Part shown: piece by piece, positions 47,651-60,350 of the stretch
Layout: each line of letters starts with the position of its first letter
How positions within the stretch are numbered: position 1 is the first letter of the stretch
Source: Thunnus maccoyii
Taxonomy: Eukaryota; Chordata; Actinopteri; Scombriformes; Scombridae
DNA: 64,000 bases
Assembly: GCF_910596095.1 (NCBI RefSeq)
Contig: NC_056540.1
Span: 15,216,501-15,280,500, forward strand
Direction of reading: 5' to 3'
Translations under genes and position numbers: made by a program
Notes under the pieces: generated by a model
Databases searched by the model: none
The model's input: the letters and a program-made list of their open reading frames with translations, nothing else
Told to the model about the DNA's origin: nothing

Positions 47651-48781
47651 TTCTAAGTGTCACTTTTCTGTTTACCTCCAACATGACAGAGAGCCTTCAT
47701 ATGTGTGATGGACTCGGTGGATGAAAAGAAAACATCCCTCCTTCACACTGAAAGAGGATTTGAGACTGACAGCTGACTTTTCTAAAATATCCAATATCAA
47801 CAGTCACAAAAATAGATCTTCTTATGTCCAGGTGACTGTAAAACGTGTCATCTCTCTGTCTCACCATTGTGACAAAATAAGCATTTATATGATATATTGT
47901 GGCTCATAATTCTCATCTCTAAATCAATAATAACAAGTCAAATTTGAACTCACTGAAAGGTCATTATTACAACAGCATATTGAGCTCAAAAAAATCAGCA
48001 AACTGTATTTTAAATTCAGGTTAATCATTAAAGTCTCCAGTCATGAAAAAGGCATAGTGCAATATATGCAAAGTGCAAGGCATATATTGTATCTGAGTGA
48101 TGGAGAATAATATTCAGTTCAACTTAAAAGCTTCATAAATTTCAGGTAAACATTGAAGGTTATATAGTGGAAAAGTAACGCACACCAAGGGTTGTAGTGA
48201 GGTGCTGCTCACTGGAAGCAGATTCAAAAGCAGGAAAGATGTGTTGCACACTCTGGCTCCATATGTATTTCTTTTTCATTATGATGACGTTTTGGCCCTC
48301 AGGCCTTCATCCATGATTGTTGATCTGAGGCGTCTTGTTTCAGAGTGATGTTGTTGGTCTCTTTATTTCCAGAGAGGAGCTGAATACAAGAGCGGAAGAA
48401 GAGGAGAGGGTTAGGTGGTATTTATACGATTGCCGGAAGTAGCGTAGTTGAGGTGTGGTCCTGCTCCTGAAACTTCACTTAATAGCTTCAATAAAATTCT
48501 CAACAAAACATGTATAATAATATTACATTTTTAAGTTCTGCTGCTGCCATAAAAACATGGTGTCTTATAGTGTTGAATATTTCAGTCATGGTAAGTCTCA
48601 TGAAGCTGCATGTGTGTGTGTTGGAACAGTGTCATACAGTATTTTTTTTAGAGGAACTTAAGAAAATGTTGGTGGGACATTCAGTGTTCAATGGGTCAGC
48701 TAATGATATCAAATTTTAAATGAATTTTTAAAATTAAAATATAAAAATGTCATGATGATATTCGACCTGTTATGTTTTAAG

Positions 48782-49460
48782 TGTTAAACAGATCACAGTA
48801 CTCAGACAGGAAATTGGTCTGTACACAGATATGTGACCACAAAATATTTCCTTATATGCACAAACTAAAATTCGCTCTTCCCATACAAGCAAATACAGTA
48901 AAACTATATTTCTGGAGTCATTGTGATAATTATTACTCAACAGCATTGTGAGATGTTTTCATTCTTCCTCACAGATTCAGTGAGAATACAAAAGATATTG
49001 CATATCTCCAGGTTTCTTAAGATTTAATTATGATCATTTAGTCAGTTCTGATCTTTGGTTAGTGGAGAAATTAGTCCATTTTTGTGTAAGTCAGTGATCA
49101 CACTAACTTGGAACAAGCCACTGGTTTATTACATCTAAAAAAACAAATCATATGAACAGAGAGCCTACATGTAAGACTGCCCTAGACAGAGCATAGAGCG
49201 CGTTGATTGGTTTAGCCGTAAACACATCTACAGGTACGATGGCTCATAATGAACAAACAGAACAATTATCTAACTAAATGATCTACAGTAAGTGAGAGGG
49301 TTTCCACTGTTCAAATTAAATTGAATTAATTTTGTGCTCTCAACTGATATTTGTAAAATTCTTTCATTTGGATCTCACTTTCAAAAATTTCATTAGCATT
49401 TACTTGCTCCACAACCTGTGATTTCAAACTTAACCCACCGGAAGCTTTCAGATTGTAACA
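48782..49460. mobile_element. 679-bp LTR-like insertion found only in duplicon 2
   Basis: It begins TGTTA and ends TAACA. The matching region of duplicon 1 (about 24090) lacks it. No clear target duplication was found. No coding sequence. Confidence 0.45.
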
Positions 49461-49804
49461 ACATCAAACCGTTTACTGGCAGTCGATCGCAGCTCTAAAC
49501 TATCACTAAGCTATGTGTTGTGTGTCATACTCAGTAATGAACAGGCTATGCATGTGAAACTAATCCCTGAAATCCTAGTTGTCAGTTGATTCTTGTTTGT
49601 TAAAAGTATTTATTTGGTCAAAGCTGTTTTCTAGCCTGGAACAGTATTTAAGCTGCTTCAGTTAAGATGATGTCAAACTTTACTTATTGACTAAAAGTGA
49701 TCTTGTGGCTGCATAAAATCAACAATAATGATTTCTAATTTAACATAAAACATCTTTTTGCACAATATCAAATCCAACATTAACATAATAGTGAAACAGC
49801 TCAC

Positions 49805-49853
49805 TATGAGAGACTCCGAGTAGCATCACCAACAGTCCAACCACAGCTTCCAT
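49805..49853 (-). pseudogene. Orphan leader exon I
   Basis: Intact ATG, signal peptide and donor, orthologous to G. No usable Ig exon lies downstream. The ETS site is kept at about 50045-50054, but the TATA position has become TTTAAA. Confidence 0.7.
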
Positions 49854-50059
49854 GTCTCCTCACTGTTCAGCCTCTGTTGACCCAGTCAGCAGCTTTCAGA
49901 CAAACTTCTCTACTTTATTGAATAGAAAACATGAACATCCTACACTGAACAGCCTGAAATCTCTTCTGTTAGAGATCAACCTCAGAGAAGAAGGTGTACA
50001 AAAAGTGTTGAATTCAGCTACAGGGTTTAAAGGGGGAGAGATGGAAAGGAAGTGAAACT

Positions 50060-51856
50060 TGACACGGTCGCTACTTACAAGAAAGAAAACCAGACACCAA
50101 CTTCTTCCTGTGGTCTTTATGTTGTCATGACTCCTTCATCTCCTCCATCTTTCTTATACTACTCAACAGTCACAGACATATCATTAAGCCTCAAAACTCT
50201 GATACTATACTTTACACTAACCTTACATTTCATTTGGCAGACGATGAGGTACAATCCAAGCCACAGGTGACAGTGATGCTTCATGTCAGTCATGCAGTAC
50301 CAACCTAGCAGCTGTTGTCTGCTGTATTTCAGTTCCCTTCCATGATGCTCAAAAGACGTCAGGACAACTGAAAACTTAAGACACAAACTGCAAAACAAGT
50401 GATTGATCAATCTTTTAATACACAGAAAAAACATTATCGATTCAATAAATGAGGCCGTATTCTACCATCAAACTGGGATTTTAGAATGACAGCTGGTAGT
50501 TCAACATGTAAACTGTGTATTTGTGCTCATGGGGAAAAGATTAAAGGCCAGTTTAGCACAACTATGTCTCTGGATCATCACGTCTGTATCACAGCTGAAT
50601 TTGAAATGTATTATCCTCACTGCAATGTAAATCATTGACTCCTTCAAACTGTAAAATTCCACCTTCAAAGCTTTTTTACAGGTGTTGGTTTATGTGATGT
50701 TGGTGAGGTCTGTCTGCAGTGAGGCGATGAGTAAAGTTTCAGTTCAGTAGTCAGTGCAGTCGTCTATGATCTGGGAGACTCCAGTTCAAAACCCGGTTTG
50801 TGGACCTCCTTCGTGAGGCAGTTTATTTATGAACACTTATTGTAACACTTTAAGTTTCTAAAATTGAAAGTGTAATAAAAACAAAACCAGGATTTTTAAG
50901 CCTCTCTCCACTTTTATTCAAATACAATTAATTTTGCTGCTTCAACAAATATAGATAAAAATACAAATACTGGGCTTTCTGCACATCCCTAGTAGATATA
51001 TATCTACTGTAATTCTATTATTTCTTGTTGAGAATATAAGTTTAGAGTGCAGTGAACATTTCCAAAGGAGAGCTGGATTGGAGCAGGCTAGCACTTCCTC
51101 TCTTGGTATCATGTTATATTTTGTTGTATATTATTGTCTTTGTAAGTCTAATTGACTATTTCAAATCACTATTTCAAACATTGATATTGAGTTGTTTTCG
51201 GTGATGAAAGCACTCTTTCAAGTTCTGAAGAGTAGTGGTCAGTTTCCACACATTTGCGAGGTAATAGTTGCTTACAGTATGTAATCGCTGCTATGAATGT
51301 GCTCAGTGTTTTAACATTTATCCCACATTCACCTGCACAATAGTAATTAACTAAAAACATCAATTTAATTCAAATTAACTTCTGGTTAATACAGGACATT
51401 AAGCAATTTAATTCAGCAACTTAATTAATATAAATATTCAGAATGTGGATTTGTTTCTCCTCCAGATTTGAAAGTTGGAGCTTAAATAACTCAAACTCTG
51501 AATTATTCAAATGATTAAATAGTTAAAAAAAAAAGTTCAGTGTTACTATGGTTGAGTAATATGGATATCTGTCTTTTAGTTTTGTAAGGTACTTTGTTAA
51601 CTGGAATCCACAAAGACATAGGAAGTGCATCAAGCTAAATATAGAAAACGTATTTTGATGGTGTTAACTGATAAACACATCTTGTGTTAAGAAACTGACA
51701 AGTTGTTAAGTCACTCTCATTTTGAACTACCCCTTCATTTGGCCTCTCACTTCTCCCCTGTTTCAGTATAACAGAAAAAGAAAAAAAATTGTGAACAACA
51801 CATCCTGCTTTAAAAAGATGTTCCTCTTTTCCCGCTAACTCGCTTTATTAAGAAAT
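50060..51856. other. Intergenic end of duplicon 2
   Basis: Matches 24690-27927 without the 1.5 kb block. No gene is seen. Confidence 0.45.
50730..50820 (+). repeat. tRNA-like SINE fragment, duplicon 2
   Basis: B box GTTCAAAAC (50784-50792) and an A-box-like tagtcagtgcag near 50748, orthologous to 26781-26875. Confidence 0.4.
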
Positions 51857-52749
51857 CAAATCTTAGAAGCAAAAACTCCATACATTGTAGTTGCAGGCAA
51901 TTCTGAGATATAATAATGTAATTAGTAATGAAATGACTACATGTTATCTCCATCTACAAATTCCCCCAATGAAGTAACTTTAATGTAAGAGTAAGCAGGA
52001 CAACACAACCCATTCATATACACATGAACACCCTGTAATAAATAAAGGTAATAATGTAGTCTTAAAAAATCTACTGCAAATGATAAAACAATATTGCAAG
52101 AATGGAATCTCATGCCTAAGAAAAAGCGGAAGTGTTTAAGCAATGGAAACAGATTCATGCTTACTGTGAACTGTGTCAAGAGACCAGACATTACATGCAA
52201 ACTTATCTTTGGTCTTCTAGAGAGCTGAGGGAAGAGGTGTGGCCAAATATGAGATTAAGTCCCAACATGCACAGCACAAAACCTTTCATAAACCAATGTA
52301 AGAGCACACTGTGCACTGTGAGTTTTCAGTGTTTTAACAATGAATTAAATGTAAATATGCTTATAAATTAGAAAAGAGTAAAAATAAGGATGTATTACAT
52401 CATGTAAAGATTAAAAAAAGAGGATGAATCAGGAACTACTTGAAAATATATATATTTAAAGAAAATATTTAACATTATACAAAACTAGTCTATAAAAATT
52501 AGTCACAGTGTGATTAAAATGATGCACCTGAATGTTTGAGCTCCTTTGACAGGTTTTCATACTGATGCCAGTCATAACCCAGGAGTACATTAAAAATAAT
52601 GAATAATAATAATATCTGTGAACTTTGATGGCTTGTATTCTTTTCATTGAAAATCTCATGAAATAAAGATAAGAGACTTTTAGGCTTCTTAACAAAAACC
52701 TCCTCCATCTGCCTTCAGCAGTCTTTGTAAAAATGCTGAACACTGCATA
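51857..52749 (-). other. 3' flank and likely 3' UTR of receptor E
   Basis: Third copy of the block at 1-891. No gene is seen. Confidence 0.5.
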
Positions 52750-55700
52750 TCACCTGCTGTTACAGACCTTAGCGTACACACATTCATCTTCTTTTGGTTG
52801 AACAGTTTTCCGAGGTCGCCCTGAAAACTTGACTTGGCTGTACTCCACCTCCATCTCTGTAGTTTGCTGAGGTCGCCCTGAAAACTTGACTTGGCCGTAC
52901 TCCACCTCCATCTCTGCCTTCTGATGCATCTGCCTCCCCGGCCGCTGCACGATGTTGACATCAGCATAGGTCAATTCTTGGTCATCTTCTTCTGTAGAGT
53001 GGAGGGAGGAACACATTAAACACTGCATGACTACACATACTCAGTGCTAACAATAGATTTTTAAGGAAATTCTTTAACATTTTGGGCAGTAGACTTGAAA
53101 AGACTAATAGCACTCTCCTGTTTGTACATTAAATATGAAGCAATAGCCAGGAGACAGTTAGCTTAGCTTAGCACAAAGACTGGAAACAGCTAGTCTGACT
53201 CTGTCAAAAAGGTTAAAAATCCTCCCACCTCTAAAGTTCACTAATTAACAAGATATAACATGAATCACTGAACTTTAGAGGTGCTGGTAGGCAGATTTTT
53301 ACACCTTCATATGGAGCCAGGCTAGCTGTTTCCCTGTTTCCAGTTTTTGTGCTAATCTAAGCTAACTTGCTGCTGACTTCATATTTAGAGAACAGTGCAA
53401 ACGATCCTCTTATCTAACTCTGCAAGAAAGCAAATTAGTGTATTTCCCAAAATGTCAAACTATTCCTTTAATCTATAAGTAGACAAAAAACAATGATATT
53501 TTAATGCAGTGATGAAAAAAGAAACTTTGTACCTTTAGGTTTGTTGTTTTGCTTTTTCCTTTGACTACAGACGACTGCCACCCCGACCATTAACAGAATT
53601 ACCAGTGCTGAGAGGACACCAGCTAGAACTGGCAAATTCTTCTCTGTTTTAGTAATAAAAGACACAAGAGAAACACAGATCTTTCAGTATCCATGTTCTT
53701 AATGAAAGGTGTTATTATGCAGACATATGCAGGACAAAAAGAGAAAAAGACATGAATGAGTTGGTTTTTACTTACTAATGTAAATGTACCATGGGTCATC
53801 ATTGCTGGAGTTGGTCACAGTTTGATTTGAGGGTTTAATTGACACTGTGATGCCAGTCTCCTTACCCACAGGGGAGGCCGTAGTGTCTGTGATCATGGTA
53901 GGGGTTGTTGTTGGATCAATACACAGGGTGTTATTGGCTGAAAACACCCACTGTGATATGTTTGTCCCATCGGGTAAGGTGCAGTTGATGAATATGAAGC
54001 CTTCGGACAAAAAAACAGATCAACTGTGACTAATGTACAGTGTAATTATCAATTATCAAGCTGATTTCTAGTTATTTTCTATCTTACCACAGGTAGATAT
54101 CTTCTCTTCTTTTGAGACACTACTGATGTGATTCCTGACAGAGCAGACCAGTCGTCCTGAGACGTCTTGTTTCAGAGTGATGTTGTTGGTCTCATTATTT
54201 CCAGAGAAGAGCTGAGTGTCTGTCAGTGTGTGTCCATCCAGAATCCAGCTGTACTGAGGACTGTCCGCTCCCTCAGAGGAGCAGGACACCCTCATCTCTC
54301 CCTGGGACAGACACTCAGAGTCCAGCCGGACAGAGGACACAGGAGCTGAGAGAAACACACTCACATGACTTTTTAAAGTGGCCTTAAACATATTCAGTGT
54401 TTACAATGTAAATTTATATACAGAAGTACAGAATAAAATGATTCAGGAAATGTAACGCTACACTGTAGTTATGTGGCAGACTTTGAGTATTTCATGTGAA
54501 ATGTTTGTTTGCAAAGGTAAAATGTTGAAATAGTATTTGTATAGTAGTATGTGTATTTGTTGAAGTGTATTTACTTGGTTTAATTTTCCAAAGTCATTTG
54601 TATTTTATTTATTAATTAACCTATAATTCAAATGATAAAGCTCTTGGTTTATTGTGAATAATACAAATTAAATTTTAAGATTAATAATAGCAAAAGTAGT
54701 TATTTACCTTGAATAGACAACTGAAGAGTCCGCTGTTCTGATTCACGTCCATTTGAATCAAAGATGTGAAGGGTATATTCAGCACCATCAGTCCTGTTCA
54801 GGTTATTTATCCTAAATGTTCCATTACCGGGAGTAAAAACGGATCTGTCCTTCATCTCATTAGACACAATCTTATCCTTTCTCCCTTTAAGTATTAGTGT
54901 TGTTTTGTTTTTATTCCATTTGTATATAGATATTTCTGAGGCGTTGTCCATCAGCTGGAGCACCACAGTTCCTCCCAGAGCTCCATAACACTGAGTTCTA
55001 TTCTGTCTGCCATCACAGTGGGTCTCAACACCTGGAAAATAGAAAAATAGTTAAAAAAAAATTATTATCACAATTGTGGTCATTCCGTTTCAACTAAATT
55101 AATGACCGTGACAATGTTTTATGCAGGTGCAAATATTCATGTTTTAAAACAGAAACAACTCCGTCTCTCTCAGAGCACAGTTAGCATTACACGGACCTGT
55201 CAGTTAATAGTAATATTTAGTCACATTTAGTCATTTAGATTAGTCTAGTTTTAGTAAATTAACCTCAAACATTCATTGCAAACTCATAATATGTTTTTCA
55301 CATCCACAGAAATTTATTTTTGGAGATATGAACTTCAAATAAATACGAAATTACATATTTTCGGGGAATTTGTATAAAATAATGCACAACACATCTTAAG
55401 TTTAGGTCTTAGTAATTTCTATGGTGCTTCCGATTAAAAAAACATACTGTTTTTATAAGCATGATATAACTGAGTGCAGTTTGTTTATTTGTTTGTTGTT
55501 TATTTTAGCTATTTACTTAAATATCTAAACTCTCAGTGAAGAAGTGTGTTTATCCTCAAAGTTTAATTTAATAGATTCACCTGTAGTAGATAATAACTGT
55601 AATTTTTACTGTACATGCACATGGATGTGGAATTGATCTCCGGATTTGCTATTGCTCTAAGAAACAACTTTTTGTGACATTTTTTAAAAACCTGATGGAC

Positions 55701-55926
55701 CAAAGAGAAACAGAAAGTTTCAAACTGCCGCAGTTGTCAATTGATTATTAGAACTGGATTTATCTATAAAAGTGATCAGACTTGATCCTACAGCTGCATA
55801 AAAAGTCATAGTTTCACAACATGTTATTCACATAACGTTAAATAAATATTAATATGTCAAATAGTGAAACAGCTCACCATGAGAGACTCCGAGCAGCATC
55901 ACCAACAGTCCAACCACAGCTTCCAT
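52750..55926 (-). CDS. Receptor E: CD2/SLAM-like inhibitory receptor with ITIM tail
   Basis: Exons: 55878-55926, 54708-55031, 54088-54345, 53776-54000, 53533-53643, 52750-52991. All are phase 1 with intact GT-AG ends, giving 402 residues. Domain order is as in A: signal peptide, V without canonical cysteines, four-cysteine C2, glycosylated stalk with two cysteines, neutral membrane segment (about 289-311), then a tail with LTYADV (Tyr331), VEYGQV (Tyr354), VEYSQV (Tyr373) and CVYAKV (Tyr395). Its V domain differs from A and C in strand C (SIYKW), strand C' (TLILKG) and strand F (TLHIFD). With A it is one of two inhibitory copies that look fully expressible. It stands in a duplicon that lost its activating partner. 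Confidence 0.85.
53061..53471. mobile_element. MITE in intron 5 of E
   Basis: Same TIR-bearing element as in A and C. Confidence 0.7.
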
Positions 55927-56108
55927 GTCTCCTCACTGTTCAGCCTCTGTTGACCCAGTCAGCAGCTTTCAGACAAACTTCTCTACTTTATTGAATAGAA
56001 AACATGAACATCCTACACTGAACAGCCTGAAATACAGTCCTGTATGTGATCGACTTCAGAGGAGAACGTGTGGAAACTTTGACCAAGCAGAGCGTTGTTT
56101 CTATTCAT

Positions 56109-56141
56109 CTTTTTATAAGCAGAGAGGGGAAAAGGAAGTGG
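56109..56141 (-). promoter_or_regulatory. TATA box and ETS/PU.1-like site upstream of receptor E
   Basis: CTTATAAAAAG (56109-56119, minus) with AAAAGGAAGTGG (56130-56141, plus). Confidence 0.5.
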
Positions 56142-56975
56142 TTCTCGGTGTTACTTCTCTTTTTAACCTCCAACATGACAGAGAGCCTTCATATGTGTGA
56201 TGGACTCAGTGGGAGAAAAGGAAACATCCCTTCTTCACACTGAAAGAGGATTTGAGACTGACAGTGTCATTTGTCGTCTCTCTGTCTCACCATTGTAATA
56301 AAATAAGCATTTATATGATATATTGTTTGTCAACCCCAAATCAAATGATAACAATTCAAATTTAACTGAAACTTGCTTTCCCAACCTTTCAAACTGCCCT
56401 GAACCCACTGACAGGTCATTATTATAACAGCATGTTGAGCTCATAAAAACACAACAAACTGTATTTTAAATTCAGGTTAATCATTAAAGTCTCCAGTCAT
56501 GAAAAAGGCATAGTGCAATATATGCAAAGTGCAAGACATATATTGTATCTGAGTGATGGAGAATAATATTCAGTTCGACTAAAAAGCTTCATAAGAAGAA
56601 ATTTCAGGTAAATACTGAAGGTTAAACAGTTAAATATTATATTAACTGAAAATGAAGGATTGTGATCAACTTAAACACCGTTTAGTAATTTCTATCAGTG
56701 TGAGGATTTGAGTTTTTATCTTGTGATTTTGAATACTTTGCAGCAATAATGCAATAATTGTTACTTTTTTAAGCATCATCCTCTAGATACAGTGGCAGAA
56801 CAGCATATTGTATAGCTTTAGACTTTTTTTATCGACCATTTATTTCCCTTGTGTCCTTTACTTGTTGCCTTTATTTTAATAAAGGGTATTTGCAATACTG
56901 TCCTTATAAGACCACATAAAATGTTTCATCTCTAAACCAATCTACAGCCACAAGAACGTTGTTATGTCTATTGGC
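56142..56975. other. Upstream flank of receptor E
   Basis: Homologous to the flank of A at 4290-5122; no gene is seen. Confidence 0.5.
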
Positions 56976-57032
56976 AAATGGAGCTTAGCATAAGTTCAAG
57001 CAGGAAGACTATTTATCACTCATTCATTCATT

Positions 57033-57083
<51 letters not shown>

Positions 57084-57538
57084 TCATCGCTTCTCCTGCT
57101 CTTGTATCAGCTGATTAGGTGGATTACTTTTAATTAAATCAGATTCCGCCACAATTTCCATCAGCCTATCACGTCTTAGCTGACAAACTTGAAATCTGTT
57201 CTTCTCTCTGTCGTTGTCATTTCAGGGCAAATTCTCACGACCCTCCGCCGCCCCTTTCACCTTCACTTCATCATGTCAGCGCCAGATCCGAGATCACCAG
57301 AAGCCCGCTCCTCTCCTCATCATCCAGATCCCAATATTCCCATATTCATCACCAACACCAGTGTCTACAGTCCATCAGGGATACCCTCTTCTACTCACGC
57401 CTTAACTTCCCTCCTTATGAATATGATGACATCATGATGGCGTCTAATCGCCAAAGACTTTTCACATTTTCATCTCATTATGCATGTTCAATAAAGTCAT
57501 TGTCACTTAAAAAAATGAAGTCTCCCCTGATTGAAATG
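56976..57538 (+). mobile_element. 524-bp-type insertion, copy beside E
   Basis: Bounded by aaatg (56976-56980 and 57534-57538), with an expanded CT microsatellite at about 57035-57080 and the conserved small open frame with AATAAA. Orthologous to the copies beside A and C. Confidence 0.6.
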
Positions 57539-58002
57539 ACCTCATTTTATGTCCATGAACTACTGAAAAATAAGGTTAAAAAAGCAACAATATGCCATGA
57601 TTCCTAAATTCATTGACAAACTGAACAACGCATTTTTCTGCCATCAAACTGGGATTTGGTGATGACAACCGTTCAACATCTTGACTGTTTATTTATACTT
57701 ATGGGGAAATTGATGAGAAGACAGTTTAGCACAAGCGAATCTTTGGATTATTAAAACTGTCAAACCAAACTTCCCCTTAAGACATTTCTGTTTATATAAC
57801 AGTTGGTGTGAGTGATGGTTGTGGCTGTTGTCATTCACTACATGGCAAAGAAAGAAGATTATTCAAATCTACTGATTATTTCAGTTCCTCATTTGTTACA
57901 GAAAAACACGCAGCAAGGTGCAAAAATAATGACATTCACACTGTGCTGCACTATGCTGTTGACCAGCAGTGGTGTCACATCATTTCTCTGTTATTTTCCT
58001 GG

Positions 58003-58528
58003 TGTGGGAGCGAAGTTACGTTTATGTATGTTTAGTTCGGTAAATAAGTGGAGTCTGTAATTTGTTAAACAGTTTATGTAAATTGAGAAACATAAGTGAT
58101 TGTTATGTATAAGTCATTGAATAAGTTAATTAATAGTAATTTGTTAAAGTTCAGCTAATAATCATTTGATTAAGTGATGTTGATGTAAGCATGATATTTT
58201 GTAAAGGCTGCTTTATTTAAGCTTCCTGTTAAAACAGTGAAGTAGGTTACTGTCGCTTTAAGAGATATAGGTCCCTTGTGTTTTACTGGGGTGAACCTGT
58301 GGTTTTGAAAAGTTGAGACTCAAGTAAGGACCGAGCCACATGGTTTTCTAACTGTAGTACAGTTTGCTGATTAGGAGAACTTGGCTTTGAATACTCGTGT
58401 ACGAAGATACTACAAACTGCAGAATAAATACTTGTTTTATCCTTTTTTACATCAGAGTCTGGTGGAAGTTTTTCCTCCTCAAGCTAATGTACACGAGTTA
58501 GGCCCTTGTTGAGCTTCAACCAGCCACA
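58003..58528. mobile_element. Solo LTR, 526 bp, beside E
   Basis: Same length, same TGTGG...CCACA ends and same cctgg target duplication (57998-58002 and 58529-58533) as the copy beside A. It is therefore the same insertion event, carried by duplication or gene conversion. Confidence 0.85.
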
Positions 58529-59129
58529 CCTGGTGTGAAGCTCACCTTTGTCACATCATCATCATCATCATCATCATCTCTCTCTATGATCTCATTAGAT
58601 TATGTCTCCCTACACTGGTAAAATGCAAATGTCAAGTAATACTTAAAGACTTCTGACATTGCACTCACAGCAATAAACATACATACAGTATTTTACACCC
58701 AATATTAGAAGATCAGAGAGTTTCAGTAAAGTATAATAACTCTGTGATGTAGAGTAATGTATTGCTCAGTATGCTCTATTGATCATTATTTTACCTTAAA
58801 CTGAAGCATGTAAACATTTGATTTATTTTTGCTGGTCTCAGCAGAGTTTTATGAATACAGAACTATTCATAAATAATGGTGACGCCTCTGTAAACCAGCA
58901 GAGGGAAACCTCACACCTACTTATACTAGTGATGAGACTGGAGGGTTTACTCAGTTCTCAGCAGGCATTAAAGGTTCAATCTGTGATAAAAATGTCAACA
59001 AAAGGGGAGCTCACCTACATTCAAAATACAAAACTGATTAAACTCATTAATTGTTTCTAAATTTATAACAGCACTAGAAAGCAACTATGTTAAAGCTCTT
59101 AATGTTTAATACTTTGAAAGGTTTGTTTA

Positions 59130-60310
59130 TGTGACATACACATGTATGGACACAATGGGTAGGTTTGGATCACTATTTTATGTATTTTTTTCTGTGAAAG
59201 AGGCCAGATTTAAATATGTTTAATTTAGGTTTAAACTTTGTTTTGTGAAGTGTGCTTTTCTGTTCTGCCACATGAGGGAGTAGTCACCAGAGCGAGCGCT
59301 TGTTGTGCGCTGCGTAAGGCCTCCACTCCTCAAACAGAGAACAGCCTGCTGAACGAACACAATTAACGTCTCCTGTCTCTGCTTCCCTGTATAAAACAGG
59401 TTAGTGATGTGTGCAAACCTGTCACAACTTATCCCCAAGGACGTTTTAAGCCTTTCTGATGTGGTTTGGACCAAGTTTAAGGTAGAAAACTGTGTATTAG
59501 TTTAGAAGTCGAATAGAGCTTCGCTGGCTCCTGTGAGTAAATGGTGATAAAATGGCAGCCTTACTATCAGTGTTTTTATTTATTTGTTTCTTCTGTAGCT
59601 CCTGTACATCTTCCTTAAAACAGCTGCTTAGTTAAGGGTTTAGTGTAAAATTTAATGAAGTGAATGCTATAGGTTTTCAGGGAGTGAGCATCGTGGTTAA
59701 TGTATAGTTATTTAAATGTTATTGGTTGCCCATTCTGGTCGATACACTATGTTATTATTGTAAAATGGTAAAATGTGATATGTTAGTATTTTTGAATGGC
59801 CAAGGTTGTTTATATAGTGTATATATTATTGTTTGTATTATGTAGAAGTTTTCAAGTATGCAGTGAGATGAAATAGGCTAAACAAAACAAGCTTAAAACA
59901 GTGAAGTTATTGCTAAAGAATATTTTGCAAGCTGGTTGCGGCAGCAGTAAAACAGTGTAAGTTTTAGTACACAGATTTTACAGCAATATTTGGTAGCTTA
60001 ATTATTACTGGTAAATGTAACAACAGATTGGTGTGTAGAAGTTATACATTGCTACTATAGCATTAACCGGCGACAGTTAATCATTGTTGTGTTGTTAATG
60101 GATGAATTGTTAAATTTGTTATGTGAAGATTATTGTGACTTATGAGTCAAGTGTAAAAGAGAGAAGAAGGTGAAATTGGTTTAATAATAAAAAAAAAAAC
60201 AGAGAACAGCCTGCTGAACGAACACAACTAACGTCTCCTGTCTCTGCTTCCCTGTATAAAACAAGACACATCTTCTGCATACAGGTAACTCATGCCTGAG
60301 GCCTGAAACA
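59130..60310. mobile_element. LTR-like insertion found only downstream of E
   Basis: It starts TGTGAC and ends GAAACA. Units B and D have the uninterrupted site (tttgtttacatcag). The flanking ttta/ttca may be a decayed target duplication. A 64-bp segment occurs twice (59335-59398 and 60200-60263, one mismatch), with TATAAAA near its end and a donor-like GGTTAGTG after the first copy only. No coding sequence. Confidence 0.5.
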
Positions 60311-60350
60311 TTCACATCAGTAATGTGTGTAAACATGGGAGCAAATCAGA

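Larger units (their letters stand above)
27928..51856. repeat. Duplicon 2 of the receptor array
   Basis: Same block order as 1-27927: receptor C (inhibitory type), receptor D (activating type), Harbinger copy 2, pseudogene H and orphan leader exon I. It lacks the solo LTR seen beside A and E. It has its own 679-bp insertion at 48782-49460. Point differences and small indels are spread throughout, so it is not a recent exact copy. Confidence 0.85.
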
